Shown in pieces: positions 1-7,597 of a stretch of 64,000 bases of DNA. Under the pieces are notes generated by a model. That model made no database searches. It was not told the DNA's origin and was given only the letters and a program-made list of their open reading frames with translations. Each line of letters begins with the position of its first letter. The first letter of the stretch is position 1. The DNA lies in contig DAOUMN010000016.1 in the NCBI GenBank assembly GCA_034411135.1, positions 124,001-188,000 of the forward strand, in the 5' to 3' direction. Source of the stretch: Bellilinea sp034411135. Its GTDB lineage: Bacteria; Chloroflexota; Anaerolineae; Anaerolineales; Anaerolineaceae. A program made the position numbers and the translations under genes.

Positions 1-681
1 CAAACCCTGGTCCTGACCGATATCACCAACGGCACCCAACGCACGCTCACCCCCGACTTTTTGATTGGACCGGTACATTTTTCTCCGGACGGAACGTTTC
101 TTCTGGTCGCTTCTAACGAGGAGTGGGCTGCCAATCTTTTCGACGCGCAGAGCCTGGAGTTTCGCAAGAAAGTGACCGGGTTTCAAACCGCTGCGCCGGT
201 TTACGATGTCCGTGTTGCGGAAAACATCCTTGATCTTGCCTGGTCAGCCCGCGCCACTATTCAGCTGCAAAACATCCCCGATGGAACGCTCTACCCCGCC
301 CTACGCCACGAGGACTTCGTCACCGCATTTGCGCGCACACGCGGCGAGCCACTGCTGGTCAGCGCCGCTGGCAGCACCATGAATAACAACTTTGTGCCCA
401 CATTATTCGTTTGGGACCCGATCACCGGTGAGGAGCTGCTGCGCCTCGAACAAAGTGCCATGCCTTACAGCCTGGAATTCTCGTGGGACGACCGTCTTTT
501 GGCAGTTGGGCTGGCAGATCACGTGGACATATACACCACAATCGACATGAACGTGGTCGAGACTCTGACTGGGCACACGGAGAGCCTAATCGCCGCCCGC
601 TTTTCTCCCGACGGGAACTGGCTGGCAACCCTGGATTCAACCGGCAATCTGCGCCTGTGGCATTTCACCCGCCAGCCCTGA
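1..681 (+). CDS. WD40-repeat protein, C-terminal part (5' truncated by window edge)
   Basis: The reading frame is open from base 1 and ends with TGA at 679-681, so only about 226 C-terminal residues are visible. Repeating FSPDG-type turns (VHFSPDG, ARFSPDG), a divergent FSWDD copy and a closing NLRLWHF strand are typical of WD40 beta-propeller blades; at least three blades can be seen. WD40 proteins are scaffolds for protein-protein contacts; here no enzymatic domain is visible in the part present, but an N-terminal kinase or sensor domain could lie upstream. The gene converges on the M50-like protease with a 6-nt gap. The family is sure, the specific role unknown. Confidence 0.75.
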   Translation, partial: QTLVLTDITNGTQRTLTPDFLIGPVHFSPDGTFLLVASNEEWAANLFDAQSLEFRKKVTGFQTAAPVYDVRVAENILDLAWSARATIQLQNIPDGTLYPALRHEDFVTAFARTRGEPLLVSAAGSTMNNNFVPTLFVWDPITGEELLRLEQSAMPYSLEFSWDDRLLAVGLADHVDIYTTIDMNVVETLTGHTESLIAARFSPDGNWLATLDSTGNLRLWHFTRQP

Positions 682-687
682 GCGCTA

Positions 688-1692
688 TCAGCGCCCGCGC
701 AGGTAAACGGTCAATATGCCCTTCGAACGGGCGGCATTCAGCACCAGCTTATATTCGCCGATTGGCAATGGCTGGGTGAATTCGACCTGGTCAAAACTGG
801 CCAGGTACTGTTCGGCGTGGAACAACACCTGGCGCGAGCCGTCCGCGCCCACCAGTTGCACGTCAATGTACTCACTTTCGATCCCGGTGAGCGCCAGGTA
901 AATGCCGCCCCCCTCCCCGCCACCGCGGGAGAAAGCAGCGATGATTTCATCACGGTTTCGCTGCTCGGAAAGATCGATGCGGCGCACAAACTGATAGCCA
1001 TCCGGTGGGGCAATCTGCATTGTTGCGCCGCGGCTGCTGCCGCCCGCCAGGTTGATCGCCGCTGTCAAGGTAATCACGCCCACGGCGATCATCAGCATGC
1101 GTGTGTATAAAATGTGATTTTGCTGCCAGCCCAGCGAACCGGCTTCGCCCAGCAGCAATCTCCGCAAAGCATTGGCATCCAGAATACGCCGCCGCGCCAG
1201 CAGGTACATCGCGGCGGTCAAACCGCCAAACAACCCCGCCGCCAGGTGTGGGTTGACGCCGGACAGGCTCAAAAAGCGGGTGACGTCATCGTTGACCGGC
1301 GCGCCGCCGCCCACGTAGAGCAATGGAATGAGTACCCACGCCAACATCGAGCCAATCACCCCCGCTGAGGCAACGATTTTTAGCGCTTCCAACGCCGGGG
1401 TGCCCCGCCGAGGTGCACTCAAAATGAATCCAAACCACACCAAAACCGGCAGCGCCATACCCGCCAGGCTGCTGGCAATTTGGGCAGTTCGGCTGACTTG
1501 CGGACTGGTGGATACGTGCGCGCCAAGATTGAAAAAATTGATGTCGAAGGTATACACCGTTCCGCCTGTAAGCCACGCCACCAAAGCATGACCGCCTTCG
1601 TGCAAAAAGGTGTAGACCAAGATGACCCACAAGAACATACCCAATGCAAGCAGTAACGATAGGGAAGCGGTGGATTTGGTTGAAGTCTGCAT
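688..1692 (-). CDS. M50-like integral membrane zinc metalloprotease
   Basis: A 334-residue membrane protein. A hydrophobic first helix runs straight into HEGGH (residues 31-35), the HExxH zinc site of site-2-protease/M50 peptidases, followed by several hydrophobic segments to about residue 215 and a C-terminal roughly 100-residue beta-rich tail that should lie outside the membrane. Members cleave membrane-bound substrates or act as uncharacterised membrane peptidases. The third zinc ligand (NPDG-type motif) is not obvious, so proteolytic activity is likely but not certain. I chose ATG 1692 rather than GTG 1698 because a perfect TATAAT (1700-1705, minus strand, preceded by TGG) ends 7 nt before it; the GTG would sit only 1 nt from the -10. 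Divergent from the deaminase gene. Confidence 0.75.
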   Translation of the reverse strand: MQTSTKSTASLSLLLALGMFLWVILVYTFLHEGGHALVAWLTGGTVYTFDINFFNLGAHVSTSPQVSRTAQIASSLAGMALPVLVWFGFILSAPRRGTPALEALKIVASAGVIGSMLAWVLIPLLYVGGGAPVNDDVTRFLSLSGVNPHLAAGLFGGLTAAMYLLARRRILDANALRRLLLGEAGSLGWQQNHILYTRMLMIAVGVITLTAAINLAGGSSRGATMQIAPPDGYQFVRRIDLSEQRNRDEIIAAFSRGGGEGGGIYLALTGIESEYIDVQLVGADGSRQVLFHAEQYLASFDQVEFTQPLPIGEYKLVLNAARSKGILTVYLRGR

Positions 1693-1699
1693 GAGCACA

Positions 1700-1708
1700 A
1701 TTATACCA
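1700..1708 (-). promoter_or_regulatory. Extended -10 promoter of the M50-like gene (leaderless)
   Basis: On the minus strand TGG-TATAAT ends at 1700 and the ATG is at 1692, so transcription should begin at or next to the start codon. No good -35 is seen, which agrees with the TGn extended -10. No Shine-Dalgarno is present. Confidence 0.65.
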
Positions 1709-1733
1709 ACACCGGAATCATCCCCGCTGTGGT

Positions 1734-1762
1734 TTGACTTTCACACGCTTCTTCTCTACAAT
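1734..1762 (+). promoter_or_regulatory. Sigma-70 promoter of the deaminase gene (leaderless)
   Basis: TTGACT at 1734-1739, a 17-nt spacer, and TACAAT at 1757-1762, followed by six bases and ATG at 1769. This is a near-consensus housekeeping promoter whose start point should be the A of the ATG. Confidence 0.75.
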
Positions 1763-1768
1763 TTGGAT

Positions 1769-2215
1769 ATGCGCCGCCCTTCCTGGGATTCCTACTTCAT
1801 GAAAATCGCTGAGGATGTAGCCCTGCGCAGCACCTGCAATCGCGCCCAGGTTGGCGCGGTGATGGTGCGCGAAAAGCACATCATTTCCACCGGCTACAAC
1901 GGTTCCCCCGCCGGTCTGGAGCACTGCGACGACGTTGGACACCTAATGGTCGACGGGCATTGCGTGCGCACTGTGCACGCCGAAGTCAATGCCATTATCC
2001 AGGCGGCAGTGTTTGGGCTTGCCACCCGCGATGCCGTCTGTTATGTAACCCACTTTCCCTGCCTGCATTGCACCAAGATGCTGATCAACGCGCGCATTTC
2101 CCGCCTGGTGTATTACAACGCCTACCGCGTGGATGAAATTGCACTCGAATTTCTCCATCGCGCCGGTGTCGAACTACTTCAATGGCAGCCCGAACCTCTT
2201 AGCCAACCCGATTGA
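1769..2215 (+). CDS. dCMP/cytidine deaminase family protein (ComEB-like)
   Basis: 148 residues with the zinc-dependent deaminase signature: HAE (70-72), whose Glu is the proton shuttle, and PCLHC (97-101), giving the His-Cys-Cys zinc site. Length and the extra Cys/His-rich stretch (CDDVGH, GHC at 53-65) match the dCMP deaminase/ComEB group, which converts dCMP to dUMP for thymidylate synthesis. The frame stays open upstream to 1622, but the start at 1769 is preferred: it gives the family's usual N-terminus (RPSWDSYFM) and lies 6 nt after a strong -10. Converges with the anti-sigma gene across a terminator. A ComEB role in competence cannot be told from sequence. Confidence 0.88.
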   Translation: MRRPSWDSYFMKIAEDVALRSTCNRAQVGAVMVREKHIISTGYNGSPAGLEHCDDVGHLMVDGHCVRTVHAEVNAIIQAAVFGLATRDAVCYVTHFPCLHCTKMLINARISRLVYYNAYRVDEIALEFLHRAGVELLQWQPEPLSQPD

Positions 2216-2284
2216 AACCGCCCCCGGCTGCGCGGTTATCTAATCAACCTGCCATCCGTAAAGATGGTTTGCCGTGTTTTACCG

Positions 2285-2317
2285 AAAAAAATCGCGGACA
2301 GCAAATGCTATCCGCGA
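2285..2317 (-). terminator. Rho-independent terminator after the sigma/anti-sigma operon
   Basis: Arms 2292-2303 and 2306-2317 pair over 12 positions with one mismatch; on the minus strand the stem is followed at once by seven T (2285-2291). It may also slow the convergent deaminase transcript, but the plus-side T-run is 12 nt away. Confidence 0.75.
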
Positions 2318-2346
2318 GCCGAATTGGATTGTTTTTTGGAAAATGA

Positions 2347-3237
2347 TCAGGGTTTCTTGCCTCCCCCCGCTTGTCCATAGCCACTGCCCGGTGTAGGGGT
2401 ATCTTCCGTCCACGGGTTGCCGCCGTTGCCGCTGCCATAACCGCTGCCCGGTGTGGGGGTTTCCTCCATCCACGGGTTGCCACCCGTTCCCGGTTTACCG
2501 GGTTGAGGGACATCCTCCGGGCGGTTCTGACGCAACCATTGGCGCAGTTGCTGCGGGTGACGCAGCGCGTCTTCCACCACACGCAACCGCTCCTGGATCA
2601 TCGCACGGACACGCACGAGCTGCGCTGTTTCGGGCGGCATTTCACCCAAACGCTGCTGTTGAGACTGCAATCGCTGATGTACTTGTTCCAAAGCCCGCAG
2701 CGCCTGGTCATCCGGCAGGTTTTCAATCTGCCGGAAGGCATGTTCCAACTGAGCCTGATAGCGCAATTCCAGCGCCTCATCGACCGGACTACCCGCCTGC
2801 GCCAGCTTGCCCATCTCTTCTATGCGGCGTTCGCTTAAGCTCAGCGCCAGCTGCCAGGCTGCTTGAGGATGAGTGGCTAGAGACAGACGTGCTTGCTCAC
2901 TCCACATTTTGACTGCATACAATGGCTGGTCAGGCAGGCTACCCTGCGCTGCGGCTACGGTTGCACCACCACCGCCAACCGCCAAGACGACCATCATCAA
3001 TATGACCAACAAGGGATTCAACATGAGTGAACGCTCCTTTCCTTTCCATAAAACGATCGGTGACCATAGTGTTCTATGGATAGGACGCATTTTCAGGTTA
3101 TGGGATACGGCTTGCGCCATTTGCTCCGCCTGTGCCAGGTAATTCACCCGCGCTTGGGCAGCCCGCTGTGGGTTGCGTGGCGGTACTTCCCGCAACCGTT
3201 CCAATCGTTCGCGCAGTTTATTATCCATTTCGCTCAT
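2347..3237 (-). CDS. DUF5667-like membrane protein, probable anti-sigma factor
   Basis: 296 residues. A basic cytoplasmic N-terminal segment (about 1-75) is followed by one transmembrane helix (about 78-100, NPLLVILMMVVLAVGGGG) and an alpha-helical extracytoplasmic domain containing LPDQPLYAVKMWSEQ, the hallmark of the DUF5667 domain found in putative anti-sigma proteins. The tail is Pro/Gly-rich with two tandem copies of a 20-residue unit built on GNPW-E-TPTPGSGYG. It overlaps the 3' end of the ECF sigma gene, and ATG 3237 is chosen because GAGGG lies 6 nt before it. By position it should hold the sigma factor at the membrane; the stimulus is unknown. Confidence 0.75.
   Translation of the reverse strand: MSEMDNKLRERLERLREVPPRNPQRAAQARVNYLAQAEQMAQAVSHNLKMRPIHRTLWSPIVLWKGKERSLMLNPLLVILMMVVLAVGGGGATVAAAQGSLPDQPLYAVKMWSEQARLSLATHPQAAWQLALSLSERRIEEMGKLAQAGSPVDEALELRYQAQLEHAFRQIENLPDDQALRALEQVHQRLQSQQQRLGEMPPETAQLVRVRAMIQERLRVVEDALRHPQQLRQWLRQNRPEDVPQPGKPGTGGNPWMEETPTPGSGYGSGNGGNPWTEDTPTPGSGYGQAGGGKKP
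2381..2490. repeat. 60-bp tandem repeat (about 1.8 copies)
   Basis: The block starting at 2381 recurs at 2441 with a few substitutions and an exact 60-bp period; it encodes the duplicated TPTPGSGYG unit at the C-terminus of the anti-sigma-like protein. In-frame period, so copy number can change without a frameshift. Confidence 0.8.
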
Positions 3238-3787
3238 TGTCATCCCTCGGATCCATTTCATCGTCCGCCAGCAGGCGCTGCAAGGCAGCTACCGCGCGGT
3301 GCTGCAATGCCTTGACCGCCCCAGTCGGCTTGTCCAGTGCTGCCGCTACCTCGCCAATCTCCCAACCCTCAATAAAACGCAGCATGATCACCTGACGTTG
3401 ATCGGGTGTCAGGCAGTGCAGCGCTTTGCGCAAGTTATGCACATCTCCATTATTCTCCATGCGTACAGCCGGCATATCCTCCAGCGGCGCGCACTGTTCG
3501 TCATCCAGTTCCAGCAGTACCGGCTGGCGGCGGTACAGGTCGCTGATCCAGTTGTGCGCGACCCGGTAGAGATACGCTCGCAGGTGTTGGCGGGGTCCAC
3601 CCCCGTTTTTCAATGCGTGCAAAAAACGGCTAAAGGTCTCGGCAACACATTCCTCGGCTCGCCCGGCATCGCCTAATTGGCGCATGGCATACGCATACAA
3701 ACCCGGGCTGTAGCGGTCATACACCGTTGCCAGGCTATCCAGGTCGAATCGCCGCGCACCAATCAAAAGCTGATCGTCGTCCTGCAT
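3221..3787 (-). CDS. ECF-family RNA polymerase sigma factor
   Basis: 188 residues with sigma-70 region 2 (about 20-85: YDRYSPGLYAYAMRQLGD ... AYLYRVAHNWISDLYRR) and region 4 (about 120-175: LTPDQRQVIMLRFIEGWEIGEVA, helix-turn-helix). Regions 1 and 3 are missing, as in extracytoplasmic-function sigma factors. The downstream gene overlaps it by 17 nt and encodes a membrane protein with a DUF5667-like sensor domain, the usual sigma/anti-sigma arrangement. The target regulon cannot be told from here; a short GTAAAC inverted repeat lies upstream. It follows the cation ATPase by 79 nt on the same strand and could be partly co-transcribed with it. Confidence 0.9.
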   Translation of the reverse strand: MQDDDQLLIGARRFDLDSLATVYDRYSPGLYAYAMRQLGDAGRAEECVAETFSRFLHALKNGGGPRQHLRAYLYRVAHNWISDLYRRQPVLLELDDEQCAPLEDMPAVRMENNGDVHNLRKALHCLTPDQRQVIMLRFIEGWEIGEVAAALDKPTGAVKALQHRAVAALQRLLADDEMDPRDDNERNG

Positions 3788-3825
3788 CCATTAATTAGGA
3801 CGCAAAAAACGCCAATGGGTTATGG

Positions 3826-3842
3826 GTAAACACGAAGTTTAC
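3826..3842. promoter_or_regulatory. Inverted repeat between ATPase and sigma gene
   Basis: GTAAAC-ACGAA-GTTTAC, perfect 6-bp arms and 5-nt centre, 39 nt upstream of the sigma-factor start. It could be an operator or a small hairpin; there is no T-run directly after it, so it is not a convincing terminator. Confidence 0.35.
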
Positions 3843-3866
3843 ACCGCGTTCATTCGATTCTTGGAT

Positions 3867-6599
3867 TTATTTCGCCTTGTGTCCGTTTTTGAAGCGGCGC
3901 ACAATCCACTTTTCCAATTCGATCAACAAGAACACACTCAGCGCAACAGCAAGAATCATCGCCCAGGATTGAAGCGGGATAGGCTCAGTCTGAAACAGGC
4001 GGTTCATCACCGGAGCATAAGTAAATAGAATTTGCAAAAGCGCCATAACCAGCACACCGGCAATTGCCCAACGGTTGCTGAGCAGTCCAATTTTGAAAAC
4101 GGATAGGTTCAGGCTGCGGGTATTGAAGAGGTAGAACGTTTGGATTGCCACCACCGTGTTGATCGCCACCGAGCGGGCAACCTCCACGCTGCTGCCCCGC
4201 AACAGTTCCCACTCGAATAAACCGAATGCGCCAAGCAAAATCAACAAGCCCACCAACAAAACCCGCCACAGCAGTCCGCCGGTCAGAATCGGCGCGTCCT
4301 TCTCGCGCGGCTGGCGGTGCATGATATCGCCCTCTTTGCCCTCCAGTGCCAGCACCAGCCCCAGTACAACGACGGTAGTCATATTGATCCACAGTACTTG
4401 TCCCGGTAAAATCGGCAGCAGAATGCCCAGCAGCACCGCCACCAGGATAATCAATCCCAAGCCGACGTTGGTCGGCAGCGTCCAGGCGATGATCTTGGTC
4501 AGGTTATCGAAAACCCCACGCCCTTCCTCCACTGCTGCCTCGATCGTGGCAAAGTTGTCATCGGTCAGCACCATGTCGGCAGCTTCCTTCGCCACCTCCG
4601 TACCGGTGATACCCATGGCAATGCCGATATCCGCCTGTTTGAGCGCAGGTCCATCGTTAACGCCATCGCCGGTCATGGCAACAATTTCACCGCGCGCCTG
4701 CAGCGCCTGTACCAGGCGCAGTTTCTGCTCCGGGGTTACTCGCGCAAAGACATGCACCCGTTGCACGGTTTCAATCAGTTCGCTATCGGTCAGCTCCGCC
4801 AGTTCCCTGCCGGTCAACACCTGAGGGATAGCCCCGTCATCGTCACCATTGATCAGCCCCAATTGCTCGGCAATTGCTGTTGCAGTGAGGGCATGATCGC
4901 CGGTTATCATCTTGACGCGAATGCCTGCCTGCTGCGAAGCGCGCACCGCCTCGACCGCCTCTTGCCGCGGCGGGTCGATCATCGCCTGCAGTCCGAGGAA
5001 AGTCAAACCGCCCGCCACATCAGCGTGGGTGATGCGTTCCTGCCCAGCAGGTAGCTGCGCAAAAGCGAACCCCAGCACGCGCAGCCCGCGCCCCGCCAGG
5101 TCTTCGGCGTACGCCAGGGCGTTTTCCCGTGCAAGGTTCTCCGGCTGCAAGTGCATTCCGGCGCTGGATGTGCAGCGTTCGAGCACCACTTCGAGCGCGC
5201 CTTTCACGTACATTCGATTCGGATGACCATCCGCGCCGTGCTGCAAGGTCGCCATGTATTGATACTGCGATTCAAAGGGGATCTCGTCCAGGCGCGGGAT
5301 ATCCTGGCGCAATTTTCCCTCATCCAGACCAATCTTGCGGGCGGAAACCAGTAGTGCCACTTCGGTCGGATCACCCTCCGCCAGCCACTGCCCATCCTTG
5401 TGAAGCAGTCCGCCATCATTGCATAATGCACCAGCGCGCATCAGTTCGTTCACCACTGGCGGGATTTTCGCCATCGGATTGCCAGCCTCATCCAGTAAAG
5501 CCCCTTGCGGGTTGTAACCCGAACCACTCAACCGATAGGATTGTCCAGCCGCCCACACTTCCAGCACGGTCATCTGGTTCTGGGTCAGTGTGCCGGTCTT
5601 GTCGGAGCAGATTACCGTCACCGAACCGAGGGTTTCCACAGCAGGCAGCTTGCGGATGATTGCCCGCCGGCGCGCCATGCGCGAGACGCCAATCGCCAGC
5701 GTAACCGTCAAGGCTGCCGGCAAGCCCTCCGGAATTGCAGCAACTGCCAGCGCAATTGCTGCCGTGAATGTTTCCGCTGCTGGCTGCCCGCGCAAAACAC
5801 CAATTGCAAAAGTGATCCCCGCCAGGGCAAGGATGGCAAACAACAACAATTGGCTAAAATGTTCGATCTTGCGCGTCAACGGCGTAACCATGCTCTCTGC
5901 TGAAGCAATCAGGCTGGAAATACGCCCGATCTCAGTGTTGTTGCCTGTCGCAACCACAACCCCGCTGCCTTGCCCGTAGGTGACCAGCGTAGAGGTATAT
6001 GCCATGTTGCTGCGCTCCGCCAGCTGCGCTTCGACAGGCAACGGTTTTTCCACTTGTTTATGAACGGCAGTCGATTCGCCGGTCAGCGCTGCCTCGGCAA
6101 TCTGCAAATCGCGTGCGCGAACCAGACGGATATCCGCTGGAACCCGGTCCCCCGCCTTAAGGACAACCACGTCCCCCGGAACCAGCTGCGCTGCGGGGAT
6201 GCGCTGAAGTTTGCCGGAACGTAGCACAGCTGCCTCGGTCACCATGGTTTGCGCCAGTGCGCGAATAGCGTTCTCCGCCCGCGCTTCCTGAATGGTGCCA
6301 ATCACAGCGTTAATGAACACCACCCCAAAAATAATGGCGGCATCCACCCAATCGCGTTTCAGCACCACAGTGATCGCTGCTGCCAGCAACAGGATGTAAA
6401 TCAAGGGATTGTGAAATTGTAAAAGGAACCGCAACAGAAGCGGTTTTCCTGCTGCAGGCGCGAGCTGGTTGGCGCCAAAACGCTTTTGTCGTTGTTGGAT
6501 TTCGAACAGGTCCAATCCACGTTCAAGGTTCGTTTCCAACAAAAGCATGACTTCTTGGGCTGGCAGGTGATGCCAGTGTTTTCCCAACAATGTGTGCAT
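3867..6599 (-). CDS. P2-type cation-transporting ATPase (PMA1-like)
   Basis: 910 residues, full-length P-type ATPase: N-terminal cation-ATPase domain, TM1-2 (about 60-100), actuator domain with TGES (173-176), TM3-4 with PEGLP (290-294), phosphorylation site DKTGTLT (D333), nucleotide domain with KGA, TGD and GDGVND, then six more helices. Overall it looks like SERCA/PMCA pumps, but the helix that in SERCA carries the Asn-Thr-Asp calcium ligands reads LWINMTTVVVLG, with no Asp, and TM5 has LPTNVGLG without the usual Glu. This is the pattern of the bacterial/cyanobacterial PMA1-like branch, whose cation (H+, Na+, K+ or Mn2+) is uncertain. Expected in the cytoplasmic membrane. The ECF sigma gene follows. 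Confidence 0.88.
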   Translation of the reverse strand: MHTLLGKHWHHLPAQEVMLLLETNLERGLDLFEIQQRQKRFGANQLAPAAGKPLLLRFLLQFHNPLIYILLLAAAITVVLKRDWVDAAIIFGVVFINAVIGTIQEARAENAIRALAQTMVTEAAVLRSGKLQRIPAAQLVPGDVVVLKAGDRVPADIRLVRARDLQIAEAALTGESTAVHKQVEKPLPVEAQLAERSNMAYTSTLVTYGQGSGVVVATGNNTEIGRISSLIASAESMVTPLTRKIEHFSQLLLFAILALAGITFAIGVLRGQPAAETFTAAIALAVAAIPEGLPAALTVTLAIGVSRMARRRAIIRKLPAVETLGSVTVICSDKTGTLTQNQMTVLEVWAAGQSYRLSGSGYNPQGALLDEAGNPMAKIPPVVNELMRAGALCNDGGLLHKDGQWLAEGDPTEVALLVSARKIGLDEGKLRQDIPRLDEIPFESQYQYMATLQHGADGHPNRMYVKGALEVVLERCTSSAGMHLQPENLARENALAYAEDLAGRGLRVLGFAFAQLPAGQERITHADVAGGLTFLGLQAMIDPPRQEAVEAVRASQQAGIRVKMITGDHALTATAIAEQLGLINGDDDGAIPQVLTGRELAELTDSELIETVQRVHVFARVTPEQKLRLVQALQARGEIVAMTGDGVNDGPALKQADIGIAMGITGTEVAKEAADMVLTDDNFATIEAAVEEGRGVFDNLTKIIAWTLPTNVGLGLIILVAVLLGILLPILPGQVLWINMTTVVVLGLVLALEGKEGDIMHRQPREKDAPILTGGLLWRVLLVGLLILLGAFGLFEWELLRGSSVEVARSVAINTVVAIQTFYLFNTRSLNLSVFKIGLLSNRWAIAGVLVMALLQILFTYAPVMNRLFQTEPIPLQSWAMILAVALSVFLLIELEKWIVRRFKNGHKAK

Positions 6600-6803
6600 C
6601 GTTTTTACTATCTCCGTCCATTATCCTATCTTGAACCACATTGCACCGATAGACTCTCTTCGCGGTTTGTACAAGCTTTCCTTGCTAATCCAGCTGCATG
6701 CACGCCGGTTATTCTGCCAGAACCGCGCCAAAATGGATTAGAATGTGTACCGCTTGGCATCCATCTCTACCAAAACCGGCTTACCCATGAGGCGAAACTG
6801 ACC

Positions 6804-7577
6804 ATGGACTCAACAAACGCACATCCCGTCTGGCGCGAGCAAGTTCATGTTCGCACATACGAAACCGACTTCAACAACACCTGGAAACCCGCCGCTTTTT
6901 TCAACGCCATGCAGGAAGCCGCCGCCAACCATGCGCGCAACCTGGGATTTGACTACCCGGAAATGATGGCACGCGGCATGATTTGGGTGCTAACCCGGCT
7001 AAAAATCCGCTTCTTCCGTTTTCCCACCATTCCTGAGCCGGTGCAGGTGCGCACATTCCCCCGCGGCATTCAGCAAAAAATCTTCTTCACCCGCGATTTC
7101 TTTTTCGATGACAGCGAAGGTAAACCGTTGGCAATTGCCACCTCTGCCTGGCTGCTAATCGATCCGCGCCGCCGGCGTATGCTGCTACCCAATAGCCTGC
7201 CCGGTACGCTGCCGCTCAACGAAGGACTGTTTGCGTTGGATGAAACCCTCGACAAGATCCCCTTGCCTGCCGAAATGGTCACCCGCATGCAGCGCCAGGC
7301 TGTATACAGCGATGTCGATCTGATGGGACATGTCAACAACGCTCGTTACATCGAATGGATTTGCGATTGCTTCCCGCTCGAACACTACCAGCAGTACCAC
7401 CTGGTGTGGCTGCACATCAACTATAACAACGAGGTCCGCCCAGCGGAGACTGTGACGCTGGCTGTTGGCGAGAGCGCCCCCCTCTGCCATGCCATAAGTG
7501 GCAACCTGAACAACAGTGAAACCCGCGCCTTTGAAGCCAAACTGGGCTGGCATCCCATCCACCAGCCCAGTCCGTAA
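6804..7577 (+). CDS. Acyl-ACP thioesterase (FatA/FatB-like)
   Basis: 257 residues forming two hot-dog domains: the first with the central helix (AFFNAMQEAAANHARNLG) and RLKIRFFRFPT, the second with DLMGHVNNARYIEW, where the Asn and His belong to the catalytic set of acyl-ACP thioesterases. It should release free fatty acids from acyl-ACP in the cytoplasm and so set chain length or membrane lipid supply. The frame is open back to 6486, but that stretch overlaps the divergent ATPase gene and is not protein-like; ATG 6804 gives the family's usual length and has a GAGG-like site about 10 nt upstream. Converges with the serpin gene (20-nt gap). Confidence 0.85.
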   Translation: MDSTNAHPVWREQVHVRTYETDFNNTWKPAAFFNAMQEAAANHARNLGFDYPEMMARGMIWVLTRLKIRFFRFPTIPEPVQVRTFPRGIQQKIFFTRDFFFDDSEGKPLAIATSAWLLIDPRRRRMLLPNSLPGTLPLNEGLFALDETLDKIPLPAEMVTRMQRQAVYSDVDLMGHVNNARYIEWICDCFPLEHYQQYHLVWLHINYNNEVRPAETVTLAVGESAPLCHAISGNLNNSETRAFEAKLGWHPIHQPSP

Positions 7578-7597
7578 CGATTTTCTGCCTATCGAGC

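Noticed and set aside
483..779. 98-codon plus-strand frame over the WD40 gene end
   Set aside because: Out-of-frame shadow of the WD40 gene and of the M50-like gene's antisense strand.
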